Source: Rhizophagus sp. LPA8_4_AMF (lineage: Eukaryota; Glomeromycota; Glomeromycetes; Glomerales; Glomeraceae). From it: 28,107 nt of DNA. Below the pieces are notes generated by a model. The model was not told the origin of the DNA. It searched no databases and saw only the letters and a list, made by a program, of their open reading frames with translations. The stretch lies in NCBI GenBank assembly GCA_021464525.1, contig JADRCO010000691.1, positions 1-28,107 on the forward strand, given 5' to 3'. Shown one piece after another: positions 9,433-25,663 of this stretch. How positions within the stretch are numbered: position 1 is the stretch's first letter; every line of letters starts with the position of its first letter. The translations under genes and the position numbers were made by a program.

Positions 9433-12400
9433 ATGGAGAAGAAATTACTTACTATCGAAGTAATTTTTTAATATATTTAAGTGTATATATATATTTTTTT
9501 AAAGAAAAGCTGTTCTTACTAATAATTTTAAGCTGAATATAGGTTGTTACTGCTGAAAATTTCAAAAATCATCAAGGATTTGACCTTGCCAATTTTGATC
9601 AACATTCTCTATTTTTTGACGTACATACATATAAGGTTCAGAAAACCAAAACGTATGATGTTTTTAAAAAAGATATTTCCCAAACTTTCAACATTCCTTC
9701 AAAACAAATAAGATTCTGGGTCTTAATAAAACGTCGAAATAAAACAATTCGACCTGATATTCCAATACCAGAATCTTATTATTTTAATAAAAGTATTTAT
9801 TATATTATAGTTTTTCTTTAAATTTTAGTATAAATTATTAATTTATTTCATTATAATAGGTATGGAGGAAATTCGTGCAAAAATGGCTCCCCTGCAGAAT
9901 GAATTGAGATTATACATGGAAGAAACAGACGGACGAAATGACAAGGTAGTATATAATTGTCATATATTTCAAATTTTTTGTGTCAGGTTTAAAACATATA
10001 TTATCAAATATAACATATGTAGACATTGTTCCCTACAATTGAAGAAAATAGGAATATAATTGTTTTTCTCAAGTATTTTGATCCTGTTACACAAACTTTA
10101 AAGTAAGACATTTATTTTATTTATCCAACATTAGAGGTAAAAAATTAACATAATTTTATAATATAGAGGTCTTGGCCATTCATATGTGCAAGAGTTTGAT
10201 AAAGTTGGAGATTATACTAATATTCTCTGTAAGAGAAAGAAATTTCTACCAAAAACTCCTTTGAAAATATATAAAGTAAGCATATTATATGTATGGAAGT
10301 ATAGTTATTCTATAGATCTTTAACATATACACTTTTATAGGAAATCAAACCAGACATGATTGAAGAAATGAACCCTAAATACACTTTCAAACAATTAGAA
10401 ACTCAAAATGGCGATATAATTTGTTTCCAAAAAGTTTTATCAACCTGGAAGTATGTATTATACAATCACTAAAAATTATTTTATACTATGAAATATTAAG
10501 AAATTTATTTTTGACAACTTATTAGAAGAAATTTGCACATTGAGAATAATCGTATCCATGAAATTCCCACGTTTTATAAATTATTGTCATCAACTGTTAT
10601 TGTTAATGTATTTTTTTTTTTTTTTTAAGAATTTTATTGTTTTTTACAATGGATTTTCAGTAATTTTTTTTGTAAATAGGTTGTAACTGCCGATAAATTC
10701 AATATGCATCAAGGATTTGACCTTGTTAATTTTGTAAAACCTCCACTTTCTAAAATACATTCATATAAGATCCTAGAAAATACAACTTACGGCACTTTTA
10801 AAGAAAAGGTTCCTCAATGTTTCAATATTCCCCCAAAACAAGTGCGATTCTGGGTCTTTGCAAAGCGTCAGAATCAAACCATCCGACCCGATCTTCCAGT
10901 ACCGGAATCTTATTTCAATAAAAGTATTGTATCATATTTTTCTTTAAATTTTTTAAAAGAAATTTTAATTTATTTCATTGCACTAGGTATGGAGGAAATT
11001 CGTGCAAAAATGGCTCCCCTGCAGAATGAATTGAGATTATACATGGAAGTAGCAGACAAACTAATAAATGGCAAGGTATATAATTAATGTATAATGTTTT
11101 CAAGTTTTTAGGTTTAAACTTAAATTGTAAAATGTATGTAGTCATGGTTCCCTTACGTTGAAGAAAATTGGGATATGAATATAATTGTTTTCCTCAAGTA
11201 TTTTGATCCTGATACACAAACTTTAGAGTAAGTTATTCTTTATTTATCCGGTAAATTATAGACAAAAATATATTTTAACGCATTTTAAATATATAGAGGT
11301 CTCGGTCATTTATATGTACAGGAGTTCGCTAAAGTTGAAGACTATACTCATGTTTTCTGTAAAAGAAAAAATTTCCCACTAAATGTTCCTTTGAAGATAT
11401 ACGAGGTGAGCAAATTAAATGTTATAGAATTATGTAGTGGGTTCATAAGTCTTTTTAACATTTATCATTATAGGAAATCAAACCAAACATGATTGAAGTA
11501 ATGAATCCTAAATACACTTTTAAACAATCAGAGATACAAAATGGTGATATAATTTGTTTTCAAAAGGCTTTAATGGAAAATGAGTATGCGTTAAAACTTT
11601 GTTATTATAATTCTTTTTTTTAATACTTAACATTTATTGATGATTTAATATCTTTTTAGAATTCAAGAGTATATTGAATCTGGTCGTATTTATACTATTC
11701 CTCAATATTATGAATCTTTGACATTACTTACTGCTATTTCATTTAAGCCAGAATGGCAAGATTACTTTGAATTTGACCTAATGTTAAATAAAACATTGAC
11801 ACATTATCAAGCATGTATACTCTTTTACACTTTGTTATATTATTATCATTCTTATTATTAATCATCATTAATATAGGTTGCTGAAGCAGTTGCTCTTCAT
11901 TTGAATGTAAATCCTCATAGAATACGATTTACCAATACATTTCCGGTATTTGATCAAACTCTCAATCAGGCTTATTTAGATGCACCAATATTATATTATG
12001 AGATATTTGATTTAAATATTACAGAATCAAATCTAGAAGAGGTTAAGTTCTTTAAAATTATTTGGCTTGGAAATACTGTTAAGGATGAGGTACTGTGCAT
12101 CATGGATTATATGTGCATGATATATTGGAATTTTTTGCCATAATTTGAATGATATAGTGAAATTTTTTAGCTATAATATGAAAATCTTTGAAATTTATTT
12201 TAGGAAATTATCGATATTCGTCTTCAAAAGGGTAGCATCGTTAGTGAAATCATAGAAGAAATTTTAAAAAAGGTGACATTATCATCACCAAAAACTAAAA
12301 TCAGATTATATGAAGTTATGGGTCATAAAATTCAAAAGGAATATAAAGAAACTGAATTAATTGGTAAAATACAGGAATTTATAACATTATATGCAGAGGT

Positions 12401-13006
12401 GAATTAAGCTACGATTTGTTTTAATTGTAGTTAATTTGACAAAGTTAATTTGACTTGAATGCATATTTCACATTTAATAATATGTGATATGTGATAATTT
12501 ATAGGAAATACCTCAAGATGAATTACTTGCTAATTCTCATGATCAAATAATACAAGTATATCATTTCACAAAGGATCCAATGCAAACACATGGAATTCCA
12601 TTTAAATTTGTTATTAAAAAAGTAATCTTATTTATAACTAATTTTTTAAATAGTACAAGAATTTATTTTAATATAATAATTTTTAATTCAGGGTGAAACA
12701 CTTGCTGATATTAAGGTTCGTCTTCAATTTCGACTTGGTATGAACAAAACCGAATTTACAAGAATAAGAATTGCAATTATATCTGAATTCACATACAAAA
12801 AACTTGAGTACCTTGAAAATGATGGTAATTAATTATAAATATTTTCAACTCACGTTGTAATTATTTATACTAAATAGATTTTAATGTTATATTATTTATT
12901 AGATATAATATTATCAGAAAAGGAATTGTCAAATAAAGATTATCTAGGTCTTGATCGTATAGATGAAACTGAGAGCACGGAGAAAATTACTTACATTCGA
13001 GGTTAA
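9433..13006 (+). CDS. HUBL-only USP7 paralogue with duplicated UBL1-2 (copy B)
   Basis: Eighteen exons: 9433-9459, 9543-9792, 9860-9945, 10023-10102, 10167-10275, 10341-10450, 10526-10607, 10680-10923, 10987-11075, 11142-11227, 11297-11405, 11474-11583, 11660-11810, 11877-12089, 12204-12398, 12505-12621, 12692-12824, 12903-13006. They give 764 aa. It is a close paralogue of copy A (identity high by eye) with the same architecture: MEKKLLTIE, UBL1-2 block (aa 10-248), then complete HUBL (aa 249-764). Differences include an extra Tyr codon in exon 2 and one extra codon in exon 7. The conserved Trp of exon 4 is Leu (TLFP) in the first block but kept (SWFP) in the second. UBL2 keeps the partner-binding-type motif QNGDIICFQ in both blocks. 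Exon 13 again ends at a GC donor. Intron 8 (63 nt) has no stop in frame. No catalytic domain is present. Confidence 0.85.
9543..10607 (+). repeat. First exon-block repeat (UBL1-2) of copy B
   Basis: Exons 2-7 repeat exons 8-12 and the start of exon 13 (10680-11730) with matching exon sizes and phases. The block ends ACTGTTATTGTTAAT and then runs into an intron starting GTATTTTT. Copy A has the same junction, so the internal duplication came before the copying of the whole gene. Confidence 0.8.
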
Positions 13007-13760
13007 TATGTCATTTTTCTGCTTTTTATTTTAATTTTGTAATATCATTTAAAAAGGAAATTAAATGGCTAAAAAATTATAAATTTTCTATACTTTGCAA
13101 AAGTTGTGTGGTAATTTAAAGTTAATATAGAATAATTTTTATAATTATTGACTCTCATATCACCTTAAATTCTTGTTTCTGATTTCATATGTGCTAATCT
13201 ATACCCTAACCCTAAATTTTTGGGATAACCCAAATTTTATGGACCAATCATAACGATAGTCAAATCACTTGATATTATAATAACACGTACACTAACGACG
13301 CCAGAAATTTTTACGTTCTGATTTTTCTAATATTCTGTCATCTATTGTTCACGAAAGTTGAGTTCCCCCTATAGTAATAAAGAAATATGGTATAATAACC
13401 AGAAGCTTTCATACTTATCACATCTTTGTACAATTTTTTATATGCTGAATATAATTTTAATGCATAAAAAGCTGTTAATTTCCCATGTCGGGTCTAAACA
13501 GCAAAGACCTTATGAAAAGAAATTACCCTATTTCACCTGAAATAATATACTATGGTGACTGAAAATTTGCTTGCATTGTCATACAAGTAGGTATTTACTC
13601 ACCAGCTGTAAATTATACTGAAGCCCTTAATTATTTTCCTATACCAGATAATTATATTATTAAAACTACCTGGGTTAGGCTAGTGATACATGCACTATTC
13701 ATTACATATAGAAGAAAAACCCATTACTTAATTTGTTTTGGAAATAATGGGCTTTTTCAC
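13007..13760. other. 3' flank of copy B and unassigned reading-frame scraps
   Basis: 13007-13156 is the flank shared with copy A. Beyond it, 13358-13540 and 13590-13760 are open in one plus frame each (for example NYTEALNYFPIPDNY and THYLICFGNNGLFHK) but have no clear start or splice sites and no family I recognise. They may be remnants of a transposon gene. Low support for a real gene. Confidence 0.3.
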
Positions 13761-13870
13761 AAAACGTGATTGAGATTGAGATTGAAATTTCATATAGGAT
13801 TTCTATCTTACTAACATATCAAGATTGAAAATTCTATATGAAATTTCAATCTCAATCTCAATCACGTTTT
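13761..13870. repeat. Palindrome with perfect 37-bp arms
   Basis: 13761-13797 is the exact reverse complement of 13834-13870, separated by a 36-nt loop. The arms are purine-biased (AACGTGATTGAGATTGAG on the left). Perfect arms mean a recent origin or active correction, as in a young MITE or an inverted duplication. No target duplication is evident in the flanks (TTTTTCAC / TTGGGAAG). If transcribed it would form a long hairpin RNA. Confidence 0.8.
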
Positions 13871-13897
13871 TTGGGAAGACACCCAATTTACAATATC

Positions 13898-14195
13898 ATG
13901 TTTTTTCAGCTTAAATCGCCATTTGATGCTTCTGTTAAATCACACAAAGTAAGTTATTATATGTTTATTATTTTAAAAATCATAGAATATATACATATTT
14001 TATTAAATTATAACACCAGATAAGAAGACTGCTGTTTCTGGAGTTCATCTCTTTGGACTTCAATTAAAGCGTGTTGATAAAAATCGTAAAGGTAGACCAT
14101 GTGAATTGAAACTTCATGAAGAATTAAGTAGAACTACACAAGTTAAACATGGCCAAAGGTTTGCAAAAAAAGAACAAATACACTTTGAAATTTAA
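13898..14195 (+). CDS. Small two-exon reading frame, unknown
   Basis: A possible 73-aa product: exon 13898-13948 (MFFQLKSPFDASVKSHK), donor GTAAGT, acceptor after CAGATAAG, exon 14025-14195 (KKTAVSGVHLFGLQLKRV through KEQIHFEI, stop). The second part is basic and has protein-like composition (KHGQRFAKKEQ). I recognise no family. The acceptor is not the first AG, and the 5' end abuts the palindrome, so this may be the 3' end of a larger or broken gene rather than a complete one. Confidence 0.3.
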
Positions 14196-14389
14196 TTAAA
14201 GATTTTTACAATCACAAAGATCATATAGCTTTAAAGTCTCTGGATTTTACTGTAAGAAAATAAAGAATAACATGTAACATTTTAAGATGATGCATATGAT
14301 TATGTTAAAAAACAAAATTGCAATCAATCATATCAATATTTAAGTGAAATTTTATTAATATTAATTTATCAATGTCATTAATGAATTGT

Positions 14390-16035
14390 CTACAAGTTTG
14401 AAAAACTTGCAAAGTTCAGTTTTGCCAGGATCAAAATATTATAGAGTCCTGAAGTGGTCAAAACCATTATATAGCTAGCCCATCCATATTGTATATTGTC
14501 ACTACCAAGCCATATATATGTAAGTATACAAACAAAGTTTAGAAGCATTATAATGATTATGAAATGAACACTTACCAATTGTTTGCCACACAAAAGTTAT
14601 AATATCTTTCTCTGACTTCTTAATGAGAAGATCAAGAGCATCTTTCATGAAAATGCCTAGCCTGATAAGATCCAATTTGTTTTTTTTTTCATTATTATTT
14701 TTTCCTTCTATTATTTCACCAAACATAATTTATATTTGGATTTATTGTTATTCACAATATTTCCCTAATTCCATTTCTTCTTCTGTTTCTTTCTTCTCCC
14801 CTCAAGTTTTTTTTTAGCTTTTAATGCATTTGTTTCACCAATTTTTTTTGGCTCTGAAGCAACTGCTTCTAATATCTTTATATATAATTTGTAAAAATAT
14901 GTGTATCTTCTTGTCAATCATGTCTGGTTGCTTTGCTTATGAGAAATCTAGATTAGCAAGTTTACAGATTTTGCTGCTCATACTGGCAGTTGGGCCAAAT
15001 GGCTGAATGTTTTGAAGTGTTGTGAAAGAAAGAATGTAATACTGGACTAATTATGTTGACAGTCAGAGTGCTCTCACTAAAGAGGTCATTCAGTAGTTTA
15101 ACAGAAATATTTTTTGTTCTGTGAAAAATGTTTTAACCAGTTGTACATATAAGAAATAAAAAGCTTTATAAATTTGGACTTACAACTGTAAAATGATAAA
15201 CTGCATCCTTTCAAACTTTTTCTGGTATCAAAAGACTTTGTAAATGACTATTCTATGATTCTTTCCACTTTTTTTCAGTCATCAAGTGCAGTCTAATACA
15301 TCAAAACTACTATATAAAAGGTTATAATAAGTGGAAAAAAAAAACTAAAATTAATACATTATCTCAATACATTCTTAAAAATATTATCTTTACACCTTGG
15401 CAACTTTTGTTTTCACTATATATGTTTGTGCATATGTTTGTAAAAATTTACTAAAATGTTGAAAAGCTTGTAATAACATATATGATAAGTTCCTAATGTT
15501 TTCAAACAAATAGTATTAACTTTTAATGATTCATACAAGAGAATATGCTCTCAAATTCAAACTTACAATAACTGTTTTGATAGATAAACCTGTTTCTTAT
15601 GGCATTTGTCACATTTTTGAACAATATAACATATACTACATATTGCAAAGATATTTATTACTGATATCAAAACATATTAACTGGTAGAAAGAAATGAGAA
15701 AAACTCACTAGATTGTTATCACCATTTTTATCAAATGTCATTGAATTATCTAAAAAAAGTCTTTCTTGATTATTGTCCACATTTTTATTATTTCCATCTA
15801 CATATTTATCAAACATATAATTTTTAGGGTCTTGATCATAATCATTACCTCAATAAAAATATTTGTTAAGGTATTTGTGATGGATGAGGAGAAGTAACAA
15901 TACATGGATGGTAATTCTTATCACACTGCTCGGCAGTGAAGGTGGTTCTAAATTGACTATTAATCATTGCCACAACACTTGTCCAGAATGCTACTTTACT
16001 ACATCCCCAATATTCTGCATTTCTGCTTCTTCTTT
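14390..16035 (-). pseudogene. Remnants of a minus-strand SANT-like gene
   Basis: Several exon-like pieces lie in order on the minus strand. (1) 15904-16033 reads EYWGCSKVAFW then SVVAMINSQFRTTFTAEQC, a Myb/SANT-like helix pattern (W..VA..IN..F...FTA.QC). (2) A 55-nt GT-AG intron joins it to 15709-15848 (DYDQDPKNYMFDKY..NSMTFDKNGDNN, then donor GTGAGT). (3) About 15564-15650 reads ICSICYIVQKCDKCHKKQ, a C-x2-C..C-x2-C zinc-ribbon-like piece. (4) 14576-14726 reads LDLIRLGIFMKDALDLLIKK then SEKDIITFVWQTIG and a GTAAGT donor. Lysine- and glutamate-rich scraps lie between. I could not build one continuous reading frame, so decay is likely, though an intron-rich live gene is not excluded. SANT-like proteins of this style are common in these fungi, often as domesticated or transposon-linked genes. 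Confidence 0.4.
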
Positions 16036-17590
16036 CCTCAATTAAAATCTAATTATATGGAGAAGGAATATTATATGGAAACAGGGTTGGTAATTCTTAT
16101 CATTCACAATTTCTTCATTTTAGATCTTCTTTATTATTCTAGTTAAAATTATAGTTCATTAGAAAATTAACAATTTTGTTTGCCACTAGAGCTCTATTTA
16201 GGGTTCTTTTTGAATTACCAATATTGAAAGATTCATTATTAATTGTTTCAATTCTTAACTGCTTCCTAAAAATGTCTAATTATGAATATTAATGGATAAG
16301 TCTACTACTCACTTTATTCACTCTATATTCTGCTTTCCAATTTTTGACAAGTTTATGGTTAGGTTAAGTATCCTAATAAAGAAGAATCAAAAAAGTTATC
16401 ATTCTCAGCTACTTTATTTCTTATATAGTTTTTTAAATCCATCAGTTTGACTTAAAGATTTGAACATCAGACAAACTTAATGATTACCTGTGTCCCAATA
16501 GGACCAATAGTGGGTTGACTTAAAGACTTGAACATTAGACAATCTTAAAAATCACCTGTGTCCAACACTGTTTTTTGGCTCAACTTTAAGACTTAAATGG
16601 TAAGGAAACTTGAAGATTTCTAGCATGCCATATAAACTAAATATTAAAAATAATCATACTTGCATCTTTATATTTGTTATAAAGTAGTAGCTGTGCCTTT
16701 TCTTTCTTTTTCCTTGTTTGTTATTAAGAATGTATTCTAGACTTTTTAGATTTTATAGACCTATCTTCAGCTGTATGACTTCTCTGTACTTTCCTCTAAA
16801 AATACTATGATATTCCAATTGAAAGACCCACTATCAAAATATTTACAAGTATATATATATCTGTGTATGTATTATTAGACATTTTATATTGTGAGGTATA
16901 TCTGGTATGATTTTCAGATCAATTGAGTTACTAAACAGTTAACCAATTTCCATAAGGGCAATCCAATTGTTAAATCAAATACATTATCATTTCACAATAA
17001 ATCTTGAATATTTTTTTGTAATACATAATGAATACATAATGACTAGGACTAGGTAAATGAATCTTCATCGCAGATCATCTCGTGACTTAGGTATACCACT
17101 CACTCACGTTATATAAATACGCTTCATATAATAGAAATAGCCTGTAGCTCTGGAGCAAATATACATATCAATAAATGTTATTCAGCTAAAACATCACAAG
17201 TGTATTCATGAAAAAAAAATTGGGGATCAATTCCTTTATGTGAGAAATCATTTTTGTTGCACAGTATTTGCGATGTATCATTTATAAATTTTATATTTAA
17301 AAGAATTGATTATAAGATAAAGAAAATTAGAAAAAATTTAAAATGTAATGATGTTAGGAGAAATGATTTTTATTGATTTAGAATGCTAAGTTGAAATTCA
17401 AGATATGAATTTATCATTAGATACAAATATTGGAAATTCAACAGAAAAATCATTCAAAGTTATGTAAGTTACATGTAAATTACATTGGAAATATATATTT
17501 ACTATAATTATGATATATTTTATATATTTGTAATGTTCTTTTATCACATTTAATTAATACAATAATTTCTCATAAAAATTTACATATGAT
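16036..17590. other. Non-coding stretch with a 68-bp direct repeat
   Basis: No supported exon. At 16445-16496 and 16513-16564 a 52-bp segment is repeated with a 68-bp period and a few mismatches (GACTTAAAGAYTTGAACAT...ACCTGTGTCC). At 16081-16105 the text GGTAATTCTTATCA echoes 15910-15923, so the SANT-like exon end may be partly duplicated. Near 17085-17130 is TCACGTTATATAAATACGC, which looks TATA-like but has no gene attached. Confidence 0.4.
16445..16564. repeat. Two-copy direct repeat, 68-bp period
   Basis: The two 52-bp copies share TTGACTTAAAGA, TGAACAT, AGACAA and ACCTGTGTCC in register. Between them is a 16-bp spacer (AATAGGACCAATAGTG). Function unknown. Confidence 0.65.
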
Positions 17591-18836
17591 ATTATTGATC
17601 TTTTTTTTATAAAGCATTTTTTATTTGTACACGACATTGAAAATTTTTATAAAGATAATCATTTTTTTTTTTTTATTAATAAAATTCCAAGTGTTCTTAT
17701 AATTTATTTGACTAACTAGAGAATGCAAACCGTTCAGGTCCGAAGTATAATCAATTTATTTACATTATGTGACATGTAAATAAAATCTAATCGGGACAGA
17801 ACGACATTGCTTAGAAGTAAACGGTCCTGCGCTACGCTTCGAACAATGAAAAACATGCAGAAATATATTTTATAAATTTTATCTTATATAATACAAATTA
17901 CGCGCAATATTTTTTAAAATTCATATACATTATATTACTTTATAATTATAACATGATTAGTATATTCTTTTATCACATTTAGTTAACTAAAAAAAAATTT
18001 GGGTTTTTTCTTGAGCCAACGTTGAAATTTTATAAGGATGATCGTAATGATAATATAATAATAGTTTGTATTTTTAAAAGAATGAGCAGATTAATTAATT
18101 AATAATATAAATTTGTGTTCAATACTATTTATTTTTATTTATATTTCTTAATAAATAACTAAATAATAAATATTGCTTTTTATCACATTTAATTAATAAA
18201 ATTCTTTTCTCTTTGATTTGTTAAACTAAAAAAATAATTTACATATGACGTTAAAATTTTTAAGGATGGTTTAATCGATTAGATAATTTCTAAGCGTTTT
18301 CATAATAAATATATATAAATAATAATATTACAATAATAGCTTGTATTTTTAGTATATAGTGATTAATGAAGTATTAATGATATATATTTTTATAAATTCT
18401 TTATCTAATAATTTGTTTATTATGTAAATATATGTACAATCATTTTGAAAATAAAATTTACTTTCAGTTATTACAACATAATATTTAATATTTTCAAGAT
18501 CAAAAATTATCTAAATAACAAATATTGTTAATGAGTATGCCAATGTAACTGACAGCCTAGCGTCGGTCGCTTGATCGCGTGTTCGCGCATAACTCTGCAT
18601 AACTCTGGCCAACCCTGTCGGACAAAGAACTTTAGGTGAACAAAAATTCAGGAGATTTGGTAGGATTATAAATATAAAATTAATTTATTTGTTGCTATTC
18701 ATCGAGAAACATACTTTTTTCTTTACCAATAGAATGCCTAGTAAAAATATATTTATAATAGAATTTATGATAGTTTCCACAAAAAAATATCACGTTGGTA
18801 TCAAGACATTGGTGTGGAGTCTCAACACCAAACCAG
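17591..18836. other. AT-rich non-coding stretch
   Basis: No exon or RNA gene recognised. Two short GC-richer islands stand out: 17725-17850 and 18550-18640. The second contains the 12-bp tandem GCATAACTCTGCATAACTCT. Words such as TTTATCACATTTAATTAAT recur at 17540, 17970 and 18180, followed by AAATTTACATATGA-like text, suggesting three old copies of one roughly 200-430 bp repeat. Confidence 0.4.
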
Positions 18837-19073
18837 GGACGATGATTTTCTGCGTTTCACAGAATTTTGCAATAAATCGCGGATAATTTTTAATTTTTGG
18901 CCTAAATTAGTATTTGCGATCATCGTAATACTGGCTGACACTAATTTAGCCAGGGTTTGTGAATCATAATGCCGCCTGACTTTATGTAATTCTGCCCAAA
19001 TCACAGAATTTCACGGAATTATCATTTATCACGGACAGAATTTGCATTTCATCACCGCAGAAAATCATCGTCC
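18837..19073. mobile_element. MITE-like element with perfect 18-bp inverted ends
   Basis: GGACGATGATTTTCTGCG at 18837-18854 is the exact inverse of 19056-19073. Nested inside are GGCCTAAATTAGT (18899-18911) and ACTAATTTAGCC (18940-18951), so the 237-bp element is a double fold-back. Internal words (ATCACAGAATTTCACGGAATT, CATAATGCCGCCTGAC) resemble other MITEs here. No coding capacity, and I could not define a target duplication. Confidence 0.7.
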
Positions 19074-20100
19074 TTGTCCTCACTATCGGGAAATCATCCA
19101 TCGAGAAATTTTTATTTAACAATAAAAAATATTGTTTACATAATAAAAATGACAAAAAGAAATTTTTTTATTGTTATGCTTTTTAATTCGTGCATTTATA
19201 AAATCAGTAGTAGGATAACCAATTTTATCGTATAGTTTACACTAAAGCAGGATTTAATTAACATCAAAATGTAAAACAAGTAATATCATATGATCATTTC
19301 TGTATTCTATGCTTCGATTCCTGCTTTTTAATTATTTCAATTCGTTATTTTTTATTTTTAGAGACTGTGCTTCAGAATTTTATTCTTCCTGTGGCTCACT
19401 GTGTTATAAATTTATAATTTGAGCTTTTACTCGTTATTCGCATTTGGCATGGATCATCATCCATGGATCGGTTCTTTAATACGGAGTACAAAAAATCGCT
19501 ATTCAAAATTTAAAACCACAAAAATCTGCATGTTTCCTTTTATTAACTGTACGTAATTTGTACAAAAATCACATGTTATGATCTTAAAAAAAAAGGTATG
19601 GTCTTAAAAATAATTATTAAAACTAGATGAAAACTGTATGGTTCCATATGAAATCGTTTTCATAGGTTATAATGGATATATACGTCTAAATGCATAATAT
19701 TCATTCCTCATGATTTCACGGAATAATATGTCGTGTGAAGTTATATTCGAGCCAGAATTACTTTTGAATTAAAAAGTAATGAAATATTATTTGATAATAT
19801 CTTGTTTTGTTTTGATTCTAAAATTGTAGAATAAAAAACTTCTTTACCAATAATTGATCATAATATTAATTACCGCTTAGAATAAAAAGAATTTGATACA
19901 CTTAATTAATGTTGTATTTTAGCAGAAGAGCTTTTAGAAGTCTTATTAAAAATAAAATATCACCGTTCAATTTTATAGTAAAATAACTTGTTTCATATAA
20001 ATAATTAATTTATCAATTACAAATCAATCCATTTGTATAATTATCACGTAGAATTATATAATTATATTACGATCCTTTTTCAAAAAATCGTGTTACCCAT
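19074..20100. other. Non-coding stretch upstream of the pseudo-USP7 gene
   Basis: AT-rich, with no exon-like frame, RNA gene or repeat that I can support. Confidence 0.4.
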
Positions 20101-20449
20101 CTACTAACTTCCTCACGTGACTTAACGTGATCGTAATGATCGGCATTTAACCGTTGCTATTTATAACTTCAATGATTGCGTCATTATCCTCAAAATTAGT
20201 TAATCTATCTTGATCGACGGATAATCATTTAGTATTTAAAGAAAAATAGCTTAGATCTTGATTTACATTCGTATTTAGAAATTTTAATTTAAATAATAGC
20301 AAATAGGAAGATTTTTGCTTGATATTAAAGTAAAACATTTATGATTTATTACTTTTTAAGTATTTCGATAAAACGGTTTTAATATGGCCTTAAATAAAAA
20401 CACTTGCAAAGAAATATTTATAATTTTTGTTCTTATATAATAGGTCATA
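20100..20449 (+). promoter_or_regulatory. Probable promoter and leader of the pseudo-USP7 gene
   Basis: Richer in GC than its surroundings. It contains a CACGTG E-box (in CCTCACGTGACTTAACGTG, about 20112-20130), a bZIP-like TGCGTCA (in GATTGCGTCATT, about 20175) and an AT-rich TATTTATAAC near 20158. The leader just before the ATG holds TATATAATAG-GTC, which could be the 3' splice site of a 5'-UTR intron. All of this is motif reading only. Confidence 0.35.

Positions 20450-25663
<5,214 letters not shown>

Noticed and set aside
2823..13006. HUBL-only genes as pseudogenes of USP7
   Set aside because: All 18 exons in each copy keep phase, splice sites and frame through to a stop at the same place, which is unlikely for dead copies.
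13200..13236. Telomere-like CCCTAACCCTAAA
   Set aside because: Only two units with no array on either side; expected by chance in AT-rich DNA.
14623..15006. Two plus-strand frames rich in Phe, Ser and Leu
   Set aside because: They are antisense to lysine-rich minus-strand exon pieces and look like shadows.
18689..19004. Open frames on both strands around 18.7-19.0 kb
   Set aside because: They run across the ends of a fold-back element and show no family features.
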